From: Dipteris shenzhenensis
Taxonomy: Eukaryota > Polypodiophyta > Polypodiopsida > Gleicheniales
Direction: 5' to 3' (one strand)
Assembly: GCA_047967505.1 (NCBI GenBank)
Contig: CM106540.1
DNA: 64,000 nt
Both the position numbers and the translations under genes were made by a program. Every line of letters begins with the position of its first letter. Position 1 is the stretch's first letter. The notes beneath the pieces are model-generated. The model did no database searches, was not told the DNA's origin, and saw only the letters and a program-made list of their open reading frames with translations. Of this stretch, positions 33,409 through 45,256 are shown piece by piece.

Positions 33409-33410
<2 letters not shown>
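30050..33410. repeat. Long purine-rich, strand-asymmetric tract
   Basis: For over 3 kb the plus strand is dominated by A and G, with poly-G runs at about 31017-31033 and 31417-31440. A less biased island at 31620-32230 shows no recognised gene. Phe/Leu/Pro-rich ORFs on the minus strand (for example 31144-31449 and 32259-32579) follow from the composition. A diverged duplicate of GGGAAGACAGGTGTCAT...CACTCC occurs near 30136 and 30617. Confidence 0.75.

Positions 33411-33485
<75 letters not shown>
33411..33485. repeat. (GT)n microsatellite, about 36 units
   Basis: An uninterrupted GT run followed by GACGTGTGTCCCC and a short (CA)n. His/Thr repeat ORFs on the minus strand are artefacts. Confidence 0.97.
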
Positions 33486-33486
<1 letters not shown>

Positions 33487-33489
33487 CGT

Positions 33490-34380
33490 GTGTCCCCACA
33501 CACACACTCACACCATAACATATAAAATTAAAAAATGGTTTGTGTGCCTATAAAATAGAACATAACAAAACAACAAATCTCTTCTTTCTTTAAATGTGTC
33601 ATAAATTTTGTAAATCCAAAATGCAAATTTTCAAACTTCGACATTAAACTCGGGTTTTTTGTGATCAGCGAGCAAGGCTCATATAACAACCTGATTGAAC
33701 CTGATTGGATACTAGTTTAATCGTAGAGGTACAACTTTACCATCATTAGTCATCCAATTATGCTAAATACAAGAATGCCTTGGAAAATAAAGCACTTGTT
33801 AAAGCCATGTCACCCTTGGCACAAAACTAGCAAGTGGTGTGAGCCTTTGGGCCTTGTGGCACACTGATTGGCTATTGGGCTTGTGTTGCAAGTTGGAACT
33901 ACGATCCACCCCCTAACTATGGTCTGAATGCCCAATGTCAAGTTTTGATTGTAACCAAAGTAGGCTCTTCAAAAATATGCTAATGCACTTTAAGGCATGG
34001 ACTATAATAATTGGATCGAGCGACATGGCACCCCTTTAATCTTTGAAGCTATCTCGTCTCTCTTCCCTTTCTACCATGTGAACAAGACTACATTCTAAAC
34101 TCTTGAAATCTACTCAGCATCTGGGTTGAGCAGTGCCCTGTAGACACATGTTACGGTTGCCATATGGTTGTGAGACACACTCAATGGGATGACAATAGCA
34201 AATTGATTAAAGTTCTGGTCACATCAGAGTTGAAGTTGAAGTCAAGGTAACAAGGCCCAATCTCAAAAAACATCACGTTTCATTGGCCAAGAAATCCTAA
34301 TAATCCCTAACCATATATATATATGATATTTTTATTTATTTTTAAATTTTAATAGACATTTGCCACTCAATATCTTCATC
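33490..34380. other. Unassigned sequence
   Basis: Mixed-composition DNA with no supported gene. A short (TA)n lies near 34314-34323. Confidence 0.4.
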
Positions 34381-35060
34381 AATTTTAGTGCCACGAACGT
34401 GCGTTATTGTGTTTCGCAATAGTTTCTAAGTTAAATAGTTGCTCTCGTCACTGCTGACTGCAGATTTTCTTTTTGCCTCTCTTCCATCATGTGTTTATCC
34501 TGTGGTCCTCTCTCCTCTCCTATCCCCAATGTCATTGCCCACTGCCCATGTTCACGAATCACGATTTCAGATTCCACGCCCCATTGATGGCGTTAGAATT
34601 GTCTCAGAGGATCCAAAAACAGGATTCCCCGTATGTGCACATGGCGAGTCCCGACTGCTCTCCTTACTGGAAGGTACAATTTTCAGAGCTACCGTCTCTG
34701 AGTCTGCAACCATCTCGAACCGCGATTATTGTATTTAGCACCACTGCTTCACATGACTCACGAGTACCCTAGGCATTGGGCACCCACTTATCCGATGTCA
34801 GCGCCGCACGCATTCCTGTTCTGGATTGATTGTGAACTGCCCTGGTGAGTCGCTCACTCTCGTGAATTGCAAATTTCACAGCGGTTCGGACTTGAACTGT
34901 TGAACCGTCGTAGTCCGTAGTCGTCCCGACTCCCGATTCTTCACGGGGTCGCCGAGCTTTTATCAGCTTTCGGTTCCGCTGCCCGCATTTCAAAGTCAGA
35001 CTTTTCAACTTATGCGGCCCGTGATTCTGTAACTAACAACAAAATTGAACCGTGCACGGT
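34380..35060. other. CpG-richer block of unknown nature
   Basis: Noticeably richer in CpG than its surroundings (for example GGTCGCCGAGC, GCAGCGGAAC-type words) with ORFs of 80-100 residues on both strands. None shows a motif I recognise. It could be an exon or promoter of an unseen gene or a recent insertion. Confidence 0.3.
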
Positions 35061-35549
35061 GCAATCACATTATCCTTCGTAACTTTTAGTGACATTCATC
35101 CTTTAGATTAAAAAATATTACATTATGTATGGAGGGTAAGATCCTAGTGTTGTCGTTGTCTCTGCCGCCTATAACTTTCTCCACAATATAAATCGATCAG
35201 GAGTAACATGTTCTTGGACAATATTATTTTAAGCAATGAACATGCATGAACAATGAACACTATAAAGAGGGTGCAACGGTATTCAATTATAGGAGCATGA
35301 CATACTAGCATAGGGAACAACATGAGAGCTTGGTATTCAATTATAGGAAGTAGTTCCAATGAGAGCATGGCATACTAGCATAGGGAACAACATGAGATCT
35401 TGCCATATCCATTGAACTAGGAATGGACCTAGGCATGCAAAAGTAGACTTGGCAAAAAATAGATTACACCCTTGAACTTTTACATGTGCTATAAGGTAGG
35501 CTAAGTTTTAGCAAAAATAGAGTATAGACTTGGATTGGAAGCGCTCAAT

Positions 35550-36490
35550 TAGTGTTTTTCTTTTGGAGCCTTGTGTCTCAATCTTGTGAAGCATGTGATG
35601 GCTTTCATTTTGCCATGTCTGTGAAAGCTTTCAATTGCCTTCTCATAGAAGGAGGATTCAACTTATATGATCTTGGTTGTGATACAATCAAGAAGCTAGG
35701 TATTGAGTCAAAGAATAGCGGGACAATAGCAAGAAGAAGATCAAATGGCATATGTGGTTTTCTCTAAGAGACATTATCGATGTCATTGAGGAAAACTTCT
35801 ATGGATCGCACTAGATATCTTCATGATTGATAGAAGAAGCTTGGCCTTAGAGACATGTCAACTTTGATGCTTCCATAGGGGATATAATTTATACTACAAG
35901 AGTAATTATGGGTTGTTTGTGTAGAAGACATGTTGGTATGTAGGTTATACAATGCTTAGGCTGTAACAACTCGAAGCTCTTGGCAAGATCTATCATTATA
36001 TTGTAGAGGTTATACCTTTCATGCACGTATTGTAGTTGATGTTGATTAAGGAAAAGGATTCAAAGAAATATGGGTGAAGTGTTGAGGGAGAAAATCATCA
36101 AGTTTGTATCCTCAATAGCAATGCCATGGAAAAGTGGATTCAGATATATGAAGAGGACAAAACAAAAAGAACAAGTTCAAGGAGGAGATTTAGAGCAAGG
36201 CATAGGATGCAACCATATTTACAAGACTTTGCTCTTCTCCCTAAGGACATGTCACATTTGCTTTGGAAGCACCTTGAGCATATATGCCTTGTTAATACTT
36301 TGGAAAAAACTTTTAAAGTTTGGCAAATGACCTTGATTAGGCTTAATATTTTTCAAACAATATATTATTTGATAAGTGCTTTAAAATGTAATTTGAAATG
36401 CATTCTTAGTTCTGCAATGTACGATTTGATAAAAGGATTTGCAATGGGATTTATGTTTGGATACTTAGGTAATACAAGACAAAGGTAGGC
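35550..36490 (+). pseudogene. Decayed coding sequence, family not recognised
   Basis: Protein-like stretches occur in changing frames on the plus strand: AFNCLLIEGGFNLYDLGCDTIKKLG (35610-35700), KWHMWFSLRDIIDVIEENFYGSH (about 35737-35810) and MEKWIQIYEEDKTKR to LEKTFKVW (36126-36320). Several stops lie between them. The order and spacing suggest one old gene of at least 250 codons. I cannot assign a family, and no LTR or TIR is visible around it. Confidence 0.35.
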
Positions 36491-36524
36491 TCAAGTGATA
36501 AGTAAACCTTATATATCATTCTCG

Positions 36525-36800
36525 GAGGAAAGGGGGGGGGGGTGCTATGAGGGGGTTGTCAAAATGAAAAAATCTATATATCATGTGCAATTCAAGGGGA
36601 ATTAATGAAAGTGCCCTTATTTATATATCGTAAGGCTTTGAAATGATCCCTTTTTCTATACAACTTCAGCTTTTTTTCAATACATTAATTAGAAAACCCT
36701 TCAGTAAGAATATTTAGGGGAAAATATGTAAACTTGTGCTATTTAAAATCCTCTTTTATGGTCCACACTACTACACAGGGGTCTATTTTTGACACTTATT
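36525..36800. mobile_element. Possible MITE relative
   Basis: Starts near a G-run (36530-36541) and contains TATATCATGTGCAATTCAAGGGG at 36574, matching the inner word of the MITEs at 29796 and 49285. The right end cannot be set. Confidence 0.35.
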
Positions 36801-37059
36801 TTTCAAAGCTTTACATGCCTTAGAATGTTTTTTGCATTGCAACTAGCAGATTGTTGGTAATACTTGTAGGCATAAAATTTGTCAATATAGGTTTAAATAT
36901 GTAGTTCAGTATAGATGTTAGTATATGCATTGATATAAGCATTAGTTATCATCTGATGGATATGCTGATGTCTATACCAACACCTACACTGACCTCCATA
37001 TTGATGCTAGCATTCTCAACAAAATTACAAAAGATAGTTTGCAATAGGAACCAAAATCA

Positions 37060-38703
37060 TTTTGACTTGCAAGATTTATCAGTTTGAAGATAAAGATTTT
37101 AATAAGAACATCTGCAACAGGTTTTGGATCAAAATATTCATATTATGTTCATGATGAACCTCATCTATGAATTCACATAATACAAGTATGGAAGTGAAAG
37201 GGACAAGAATAAGAAGCCCTATCCACGGCAAGAGAAGAGCAAGAGAATTACTTAGTAGCATCTAGTACATCGAAGGTTGTGTCATTAGCCAAGTCCATCA
37301 TGCCAAATAAGTCTATTTCTATTTTTATTCCCAAGTCAATTGTATCATCAGGGTCTATATTACACAAGGCTTCATTTTCTTCACCCTCTTTAATAATATT
37401 AGATGATTCATGATCCCCATCTTCTTCCCCAATGTTGTGATCTCTTCTCTTGTGATTTTGTTATTTCCATCTTCTTTCCTAGATCCATTGGCATCAACTA
37501 GATCCATTGTTATCTCCATATCCACATCCCTATCTTTAAAATTCAGTCCACCATGAATGATCCGGATGAAAGATCACTCGTGTTCAAGATTTCATTTTTA
37601 TATACTTGTTTCACATTGTTCAGAAAGAACAAAAGTATCACTTTGATTGTTATAGAGTTTGGTGGAGTCTATGGCAAAAAAACCACTACTATCTTCCTGA
37701 CTGTAGCATTGGGACCATTATAGATAGCTCTAAACCATTCTAATACTAAAATGTATAAATTCAACTTCTAAGATATCGCATATGGTCCCATAATACCTCC
37801 ACAATAATCTAAGTTCTCTAAGGATAGGAGATTGGTATCAGATGTGATTACTTGGCTATCCTATATGAAGTTAGCCATGAATCTGCAATCAAATGTGGCT
37901 CTCTTGGAATTGATGCATTCCACATGAAAATGTTTTATATGACCATAATGCACTATACATTTTGTACTACAAAGGAAAATCATTAAATCAATGAGAATGC
38001 ATTTGACACCAATTGTGACCATGATTAACTTAAGCAAATCAAAAACTCCCACTACGACTCGACTACTATCTCTCCACATCATCTTAGAGCTTTTGTAGCC
38101 AATGAAATCATCCATGTCTAAAGGGACAACAAATCTTGGCTCTTTGACATATTATTTAAGTCCTTTGAAATTGTAGTATACCGTATCTTTATCATTGAAA
38201 ACCACATGTCCTATTTTAATCTTTAAAAATTGCATGCTCCATCTCAAATCTTTTCCTTCCTCATAATAGGGACCACCCAATGATGCTACATTAAAACTTG
38301 AGTGTTGGCCTTCCGCTATGTTCTTATTTGCAAATGATATCATTTGCAAAATATCCCCCACACTGAAGTCCAAAGAAATGCACTTTATTTTCCTGATCAA
38401 ATGTGTTGGATAAGTCTCATCTCTATCCCATGCAATAAATGATTTATTGAACACATTATAAGGCATAACATGTCCAAATATTTCCATATCTCCACACTTA
38501 TGCTTTAGCTCAACATGTACACTAAGAATATTTGATACAATAACTACCAACTTATCTTTGCCAAGTCTTTTAAAGTGACAAAGAGAATTTGGATCACTAT
38601 CATGGATTGTAGCAAATGCAACTAGTTCTCTTTTCATACATAAAATCACCTCCATCCCTGGAACAAAATCTATAGTGGTCTCCTTTGTGAGAGTCCTTTG
38701 CAA
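37060..38703 (-). pseudogene. Second, decayed copy of the DUF7869-like gene (N-terminal part)
   Basis: 38152-38703 reads MQRTLTKETTIDFVPGMEVIL... and aligns by eye over about 180 residues with the start of the 7130-4998 gene (same LCHF(R/K)RLG and NKSFIAWDxDET motifs). A TAA follows GLK, and 12 codons later the frame stays open to 37861. Farther down the minus strand there are more coding-like scraps in shifting frames (for example EGEENEALCNIDPDDTIDLG at about 37320-37400). The upstream non-coding sequence GCAACAATTACATAAATATTAGTCTCTTTT is shared with the first copy. The LSGVDEF repeats are missing here, and no C-terminal HTHEDID part is seen, so this copy is truncated. Confidence 0.75.
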
Positions 38704-38786
38704 GAAAGCTGCAGTAGCAACAATTACATAAATATTAGTCTCTTTTCAATAATCTACAATAATATTATAAGTTACATACATAATAT

Positions 38787-38789
<3 letters not shown>

Positions 38790-38827
<38 letters not shown>

Positions 38828-38931
38828 TGTATGTATGTATATGTATATGCATATATTTATGTTTATACATGTATATACATATTTATTTATACACACACAC
38901 ACATGAGAGAGAGAGAGAGAATATATTATAT
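38790..38931. repeat. (CA)n, (TATG)n and (GA)n microsatellites
   Basis: (CA)n at 38790-38820, ATGTATGTATATGTATATGC at about 38825-38845, a second (CA)n at 38891-38902 and (GA)n at 38905-38920, leading into the palindrome at 38932. Confidence 0.93.
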
Positions 38932-39320
<389 letters not shown>

Positions 39321-39679
39321 GTCGAGAATCCAGAATCCAAAGCACCACCAAGCGGCATTTGAAGCACCCTCCTTAAGAAATACAAGATAAGATGTATGTA
39401 TATATATATTTATATTTATATTTATTGAGAGTGCTCTCAACGGAAGCAAGAACGGAAGAGGGAGAGAGAGAGAGAGAGATAGAGAGAGCCATACAAGTTT
39501 TGGTGGGTGCAGACCCTAATCTTCTTTTTCATTCATTTATATATGTGTTTGAGTATTGTACATAACCGGGGTAAAGGCACAGTGACCTTTAACCCCCACA
39601 ACCTCCCACTTAAAGGACAATGTGCTTCTAAGGGAGAACGAGTGAGCATACTATCCAATGCCCATCAATACATGACAAT

Positions 39680-41589
39680 ACTCAATCTGTTGACTAGGTA
39701 GACTCTTCATCAGCATATCTGCTGGGTTATCGTCTGTATGAACCTTGACAAGCTCTATGCACTTGTCCTCAAGTACCTCCCTGATGAAATGGTACTTGAC
39801 CTCAATGTGTTTGGTCTTTGCATGAAAGACCAGATTCTGTGCTAGCTAAATAGCACTCATGGAATCACTATGCAAAGTCGGTACACTTGTATGAATCCCC
39901 AAATCTCCCACTAGCCGATCAAGCCATATAGCCTCCTTGCAACCCTCTGTGGTTGCAGCATACTTAGCCTCTGTGGTAGACAAAGCAGCGTACTTTTGTG
40001 TGCGAGACATCCACGACACTGCACCACTTGCAAAGGTGAACACATAACCAGAAGTGGATCTCCTACTATCTACATGCCCTACATAGTCTGAATCTATGTA
40101 TCCAAGTACACGCATGTCTCCTCTACCAAAGCAGATGCACATCTCCTTGGTACCCTTCATGTACCTCATGATGCACTTAACTGCCTCCCAATGCCTCTTT
40201 CCTGGATTAGCCATATACCGGCTAACAACTCCCACTACAAATGCAATGTCTGGTCTAGTAGCTATCATAGCATACATAAGACTCCCAACTGCTGATGCAT
40301 AAGGAACCTTGGCCATCATGGCCCTTTCCTCATCTGATTTGGGACTATCTGTATGACTCAGTTTCACATATGGAGGCAATGGAGTACTCACTGCCTTCCC
40401 CCCCTCCATATTGAAACGTTGCAATACTTTTGTAACATACTCTTTTTGTGAAAGCCAAAGGAGTTTCTTACTCCGATCACGCATGATGCGCATACAAGAA
40501 TATGACCTGCAAGTCCCAAATCCTTCATATCAAAGGCCTCATGCAACTTGGCCTTTAATGCATCTAGCTCATAAGTATTCTTGCTAGCCAATAGCATATC
40601 ATCCACATATAGTGCCAAGATTATCAGGCTATTATCCTTAGCCCTTTTAGTGTAGAGGCAGTGATCAATTTCACTCCTTCTAAAACCCTGAGACCGAATG
40701 AAAGCATCAAACTTCTGATACCATTAACTAGGTGCTTGCTTAAGACCATAGAGACTCTTCTTTAGCTTGCAAACTAAATGCTCTTTGCCCTTTTCTTCAA
40801 AGCCTTTCGGCTGCACCATGTAAATTTCCTCATGCAAATCCCCATGCAAGAAAGCTGTCTTGACATCCACTGCATAAGCTCCATATCCTCTGATACCACT
40901 AGTCCAAGCATGCATCTAAGTCTGGTCATCTTCACAATTAGAGATAATATCTCATCAAAGTCCACACCCTTCTCTTGCTTGAACCCTGTAGTGACCAAAC
41001 GGGCCTTGTACCTAGGCACATCATCACATGTGACCTTCAATTTGTAGACCCATTTACATGGCAATGCTTTCTTTCCATGTGGCAAAGAAACCAAGTCCCA
41101 ACTCTTATTCTTCATAACTAAACTCATCTCTGATTGCATAGCATACTCCCACTTGCGTTGATCCTCGCGCATCATAGTCTCTCTGTAGCAAGAAAGCTCC
41201 CCGCAATCAGTAAGCATCACATAGTCTACCCCTGGAACAAACCTATCAGGCAATCTAAACACTCTAGATGATCTTCTCAAGGGCATTTCAGCTTGGTGTC
41301 CCACCTGCATATCAGCCACATTTGGCTCATCATTTCCACCAATAGATGATCCATTATCTACCCTTGATTGTATACCTGTGAGCGTACTTGGTGGTACCAT
41401 TTCTTGCACATTTGGTGCATGGACAGCTTGTTGTCTATCAACCTCTGCAGGTGGATTCACATCCTGGAAAGTGATTCTCCTCATTTCCACATCCCTCATG
41501 GGTGCCTTATGCATCTTCTTCTCATTGAAGACTACATCATGGCTGCGTATGATCTTCTTTGCTTTTGGATCCGAGAGACGATAGCCCAT
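39680..41589 (-). pseudogene. Copia element 1 reverse transcriptase and RNase H
   Basis: RT begins in 40774-41589 with the LPxGKKALPCKWVYKLK and YKARLVTTGFKQ motifs, continues through [21 protein letters not shown] (40724-40915) and the catalytic YVDD motif in MALYVDDMLLAS (40388-40618). RNase H lies in 39846-40493 (GYIDSDYVGHVDSRRSTSGYVF, ALSTTEAKYAATTEGCKEAIWL). Its tail, TKHIEVKYHFIRE and NPADMLMKSL, follows past a stop near 39846. At least three frame changes and one stop separate these blocks, so no full-length polyprotein can be made. Confidence 0.88.
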
Positions 41590-41649
41590 CTCTCCACTTT
41601 CACCATAACCCAGAAAGATGCATTTCCTAGACTTAGGATCTAGCTTCTT

Positions 41650-42594
41650 TCAAAGCTCTTTTGGCACATGTGGATATGCCTCACACCCAAATATATGCAA
41701 ATGAGAGTAAGAGGGCTTCTTGCCACTCCATGCCTCTTCAGGAATACCACCATCCAAACTCTTACTAGGTGATCTATTGATCACATGCACTGCAGTCTTC
41801 ATTGCCTCAGCCCAAAAACCACCAGAAAGACTTGCATTGGAAAGCATGCATTGCAACCTTTCTTGAATGGTACGGTTCATCTTTTCTATAAGTGGATTTT
41901 GCTCTGAAGTATGAGGGGATGTGAGCTCCCTCTTAATCCCACGTGTATCATAGAAATGCTGAAAGTCATGAGAGAGGTACTCTCCACCATTGTCAGTCCA
42001 TAGGCATTTAAGCATTCTACCTGACTGATTCTCAACCAAGGCCAGCCATTTCTAAAATACCTGGAATACATAACTCTTCCGAGCTGTAGCATAAGCCCAC
42101 ACTTTCCTAGTTGCATCATCAATGAATGTCACATAGTATTCAGCCCCACCTAATGACCGTGTAGGCATGGGACCACATACGTTTGAATGCACCAAATCAA
42201 GCTTTTCAAAATCTTTCTTCCCCTTTCTTTTATGGGCTGATTTAGTCTGATTCCCATAGAGACAGTGCTCACAAAATTCAAAATTAGAGAAACTCAAATG
42301 TGGTACATAACCCAAACGGCCTAAGAGTTTCATTCCATTCTGGCTCATGTGCCCCAACCTGTAATGCCACAAAGAAGTGCTTGGCTACTCAGTTATTGCA
42401 ACAACATGATCAAATACCCCTGATACATGTAAGGGATACAAAGTCCCACACTTGGCACCCCTGGCCAAAAGCATAGAGCCCTTCTGAATTTTCCAACTCT
42501 GAAAGCCAAAAGTGGTGTGAAAACTAGCATCATCTAGCTGACCCCCTGAAATAAGACTCTTGGTCAACTTAGGCACATGTCTCACATGTTTCAA
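41650..42594 (-). pseudogene. Copia element 1 integrase
   Basis: GAG-pre-integrase and HHCC region: HVRHVPKLTKSLIS (42385-42594), then HYRLGHMSQNGMKLL and CEHCLYGNQTKS (42052-42372). The core has VHSNVCGPM where active copia integrases have Asp in place of the Asn, so the first catalytic residue seems lost. WTDNGGEYLS and SEQNPLIEKMNRTI keep the second Asp and the Glu (41650-42039). A stop separates the two core ORFs near 42050. Confidence 0.85.
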
Positions 42595-43683
42595 AATAAA
42601 TGCAGACCCATTTGCAAAAGAAAACTGTCACCTGCTCCGACTATGTCACATGCATAGTCATTTCCAAGATGCAGACAATCTGTCTTTCCACTATCATAAG
42701 TGGAGAACCATTCCCTATGGGGAGTAACGTGGAATGAAGCACCAGAATCCAAAATCCAATCCTGGGAATATGCATCATCTGAAGTGGTAAGCAACTCTGC
42801 AGATAAACTAGACATAAAGAGAACGTCATTGTCACTATCATGTGTAGTCTGCATTGATCTCCTCGATCTTCACTTTTCCTTTGTCCTCCCTTGGACTCTC
42901 TTCCTTTTGATTTGCACCCCAATTTGCATTCTTTTTCTTATCCTTTTGCTCTCTTTTTAGCTTGTAGCAATCCTTTTTCATATGGCCCTTCTTGCCACAG
43001 TGGTAACACTCAATGTTCCGTGCCTTGGATTTGCTACGAGACTTCCCTCTTTCTTGGGGCTTCCCCCTAAACTTTGATCTGCCCCTTTGCACATTTAAGG
43101 CTGCATCATGCTTGTTGCCATCCATAGACTTGTGTCTAATCTCCTCGGCCAACAAGCTACCCACAACATCATCAAATTTCAGTACTCCACCAGGTGCAAA
43201 GTTACTGATAGCTATACGGAAGGTATCCCATGAGGATGGCAATGAACATAAGAGAAATATTGCCTTAGTCTCCACATCAAAATTCATCTTCTGAGTCTAA
43301 AGCTGCTTGAAAATAATATTGAATTCATTCAAGTGAGAAGCAATGGAGACCCCTTCCTTCATTTGCAGCTCATTAGAGGCAGTTTCCTTCTCATAAGTGG
43401 CACATAGTTTCTTCCACAAATCTTCTGTAGTTTTCTCATTTACTACTATGAAATAAACTAACTTTGCAAGATGAAGTCTAATAGTAGAGTTTGCTAATGC
43501 ATCCAACTCATTCCGATCATTTTCAGACATATTTGCAGGCTTAGCTTCAATCCTTGCCAAGGATTTAATCTTCTTCTTTTGAATAAGCACATCCCTTATC
43601 TATTCTTTCCACAAAGAAAAGTTTGTCCCATCAAACTTTTTAATGCTAAAAAACTCCTTTTCAAACATGGAAGAGGATGCCAT
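42595..43683 (-). pseudogene. Copia element 1 gag and protease
   Basis: Gag starts at the ATG at 43683 ([19 protein letters not shown]), with a stop after SLWKE. It continues in 43297-43590 (TTEDLWKKLCATYEKE) and, past a stop, in 42838-43287, ending with a CCHC knuckle CYHCGKKGHMKKDC. The protease is in 42591-42854, with WILDSGASFHVTPHREWF carrying the aspartic DSGA motif. Confidence 0.87.
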
Positions 43684-43689
43684 GATGCA

Positions 43690-44189
43690 ATTTCAGCTCG
43701 TAAAGTGCCTTCTTCAGTTTGCAGACTTTACCTTCTGAAATGGGGATCTCAAAACCCGGTGGTTGTTCCATGTATATCTCCTCCTTGAGATCTCCATTCA
43801 GAAAGGTAGATTTCACATCCATCTGAAACACGGGCCCAACTTCTCTGGGCAGCTAAAGCCAAAACACTATGAATTGTGGTTAGTCGAGCTGTGGGAGCAA
43901 AAGTATCTTGATAATCAAAACCATGTACCTGTGCAAATCCTTTTGCCATGAGTCGAGCCTTGTACTTATCCAACATGCCGTCGGACTTGTACTTGGTCTT
44001 GTACACCCACTTGGTTCCGATTGCCTTGCGTTTTGGTGGTCGATCCACGAGGTCCCAAGTGTTGTTCATCATTATGGAGCCATACTCTGACTGCATAGCC
44101 TCCATCCACCTATCATCACCCTGTGCCTCTTCAAGAAACTTGGGTTCATTAGCACGGATCACTTCTGTCATCAAAGCATAGTTGACCAA
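43690..44189 (-). pseudogene. Copia element 2 reverse transcriptase (5' part)
   Basis: Contains AQGDDRWMEAMQSEYGSIM, NNTWDLVDRP, AIGTKWVYKTK and [19 protein letters not shown] shift near 43830 leads into [20 protein letters not shown]. The canonical YGLKQAPRxWY is reached only as YELK before the junction, so the YxDD active site and RNase H are missing. Confidence 0.87.
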
Positions 44190-44575
44190 GTGTTCCTGTG
44201 CCCTTCTTTGCTTCTCTAATCTCTTGGAGCGGCGGTGTTCGGATGGTTCCTCCTCAATGGCTAGAGGTTCTCTACTGTACCATTGGGGGAGTTCAATCTA
44301 CTGTTGGTGGTGGTACTAGATGGATATCTTGGTCCTAGTTGTCTGGGAAGGAAGCATCCTCCTGCAATTGATGTGGCTGTTCTGAGAAGACCACATCACG
44401 ACTTACAATTACCTTCTTGGTAACAGGGTTATAGAGACGGTAACCCTTCGCCTCTTCACTGTAGCCCAAGAAAATACACTTTTAACTCTTCGGTTCCCAT
44501 TTGGTCCTGGTAGCATCAAGGACATGCACAAAACAGTCACATCCAAAAACTCTGAAATGTGCAGCAGAAGGTTTC

Positions 44576-45256
44576 TTACCAGAAAAGGCTTGTAGTGGAG
44601 TCATCCCGTTCACAGCCTTCGTGTAGTCTACGATTTAGAATGTAAACTGCAGTGTTACATGCTTCAGCCCAGAAAGTCTTTGGCAAATCTTTCCCTTTCA
44701 TCATACTCTGGCCCATTTCGCAGATGATGCGCATCTTGCATTCTACTACTCCATTTTGCTGTGATGTATGTGGCGGGGGTTTCAACCTCTTGATTCAGTG
44801 ACTTTTGTAGTAACTTTCAAATTCAGTTGATGTGAACTCTCCACCTCTGTTTGATCTCAACTTGTTCACCTTCCTCCCCGTTTCTTTCTCGACCATTACA
44901 TGCCATTCCTTGAACCTACTAAAAGCCTCGTCTTTAGTCTTCATGAACTATATCCATATCCTTCTACTGTAGTCATCGATTAGCATCATGAAGTAGTAGG
45001 AACCACCCAAAGCTTCTGTCTCCATCTTTCCGCAGAGGTCCATGTGAACGAGCTCTAGAGGAGCCTTTGCCCTGCTGGCCTCTTTAGGAAAGGGCTGCTG
45101 ATGTTGCTTACCCATCATGCAAGCTTCACATACATCGGGCAGATCTGAAATTTCTGGTAGGTCTACAATCATTCCACTTTTATGCATCTCCTTCAAAGAA
45201 CTAAGGTTTAGATGACCAAACCTCTCATGCCATAGCTTAGTGTTCTTCACATCCAC
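44576..45256 (-). pseudogene. Copia element 2 integrase
   Basis: 44948-45256 carries LWHERFGHLNLSSLKEM, CEACMMGKQ and LVHMDLCGKM with the first catalytic Asp, then a stop after RRIWI. 44576-44785 has PPHTSQQNGVVECKMRII with the Glu, in another frame, followed by FWAEACNTAVYILNR. The middle part around 44800-44940 is shifted. Confidence 0.85.

Larger units (their letters stand above)
39420..43689 (-). mobile_element. Degenerate Ty1/copia element 1 (gag to RNase H), no 5' LTR
   Basis: On the minus strand the order gag, protease, integrase, reverse transcriptase, RNase H is complete from about 43683 down to 39680, with several stops and shifts. It begins directly at the gag ATG: no 5' LTR, PBS or leader precedes it. 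At 43690 the sequence instead joins the RT of copia element 2. After RNase H a polypurine-like GTGGGAGGTTGTGGGGGTTAA lies near 39585-39605, followed by sequence that may be part of a 3' LTR, but no matching LTR partner is present, so the end is uncertain. Confidence 0.85.

Noticed and set aside
33212-33521. His/Thr repeat proteins
   Set aside because: Translations of the (GT)n microsatellite.
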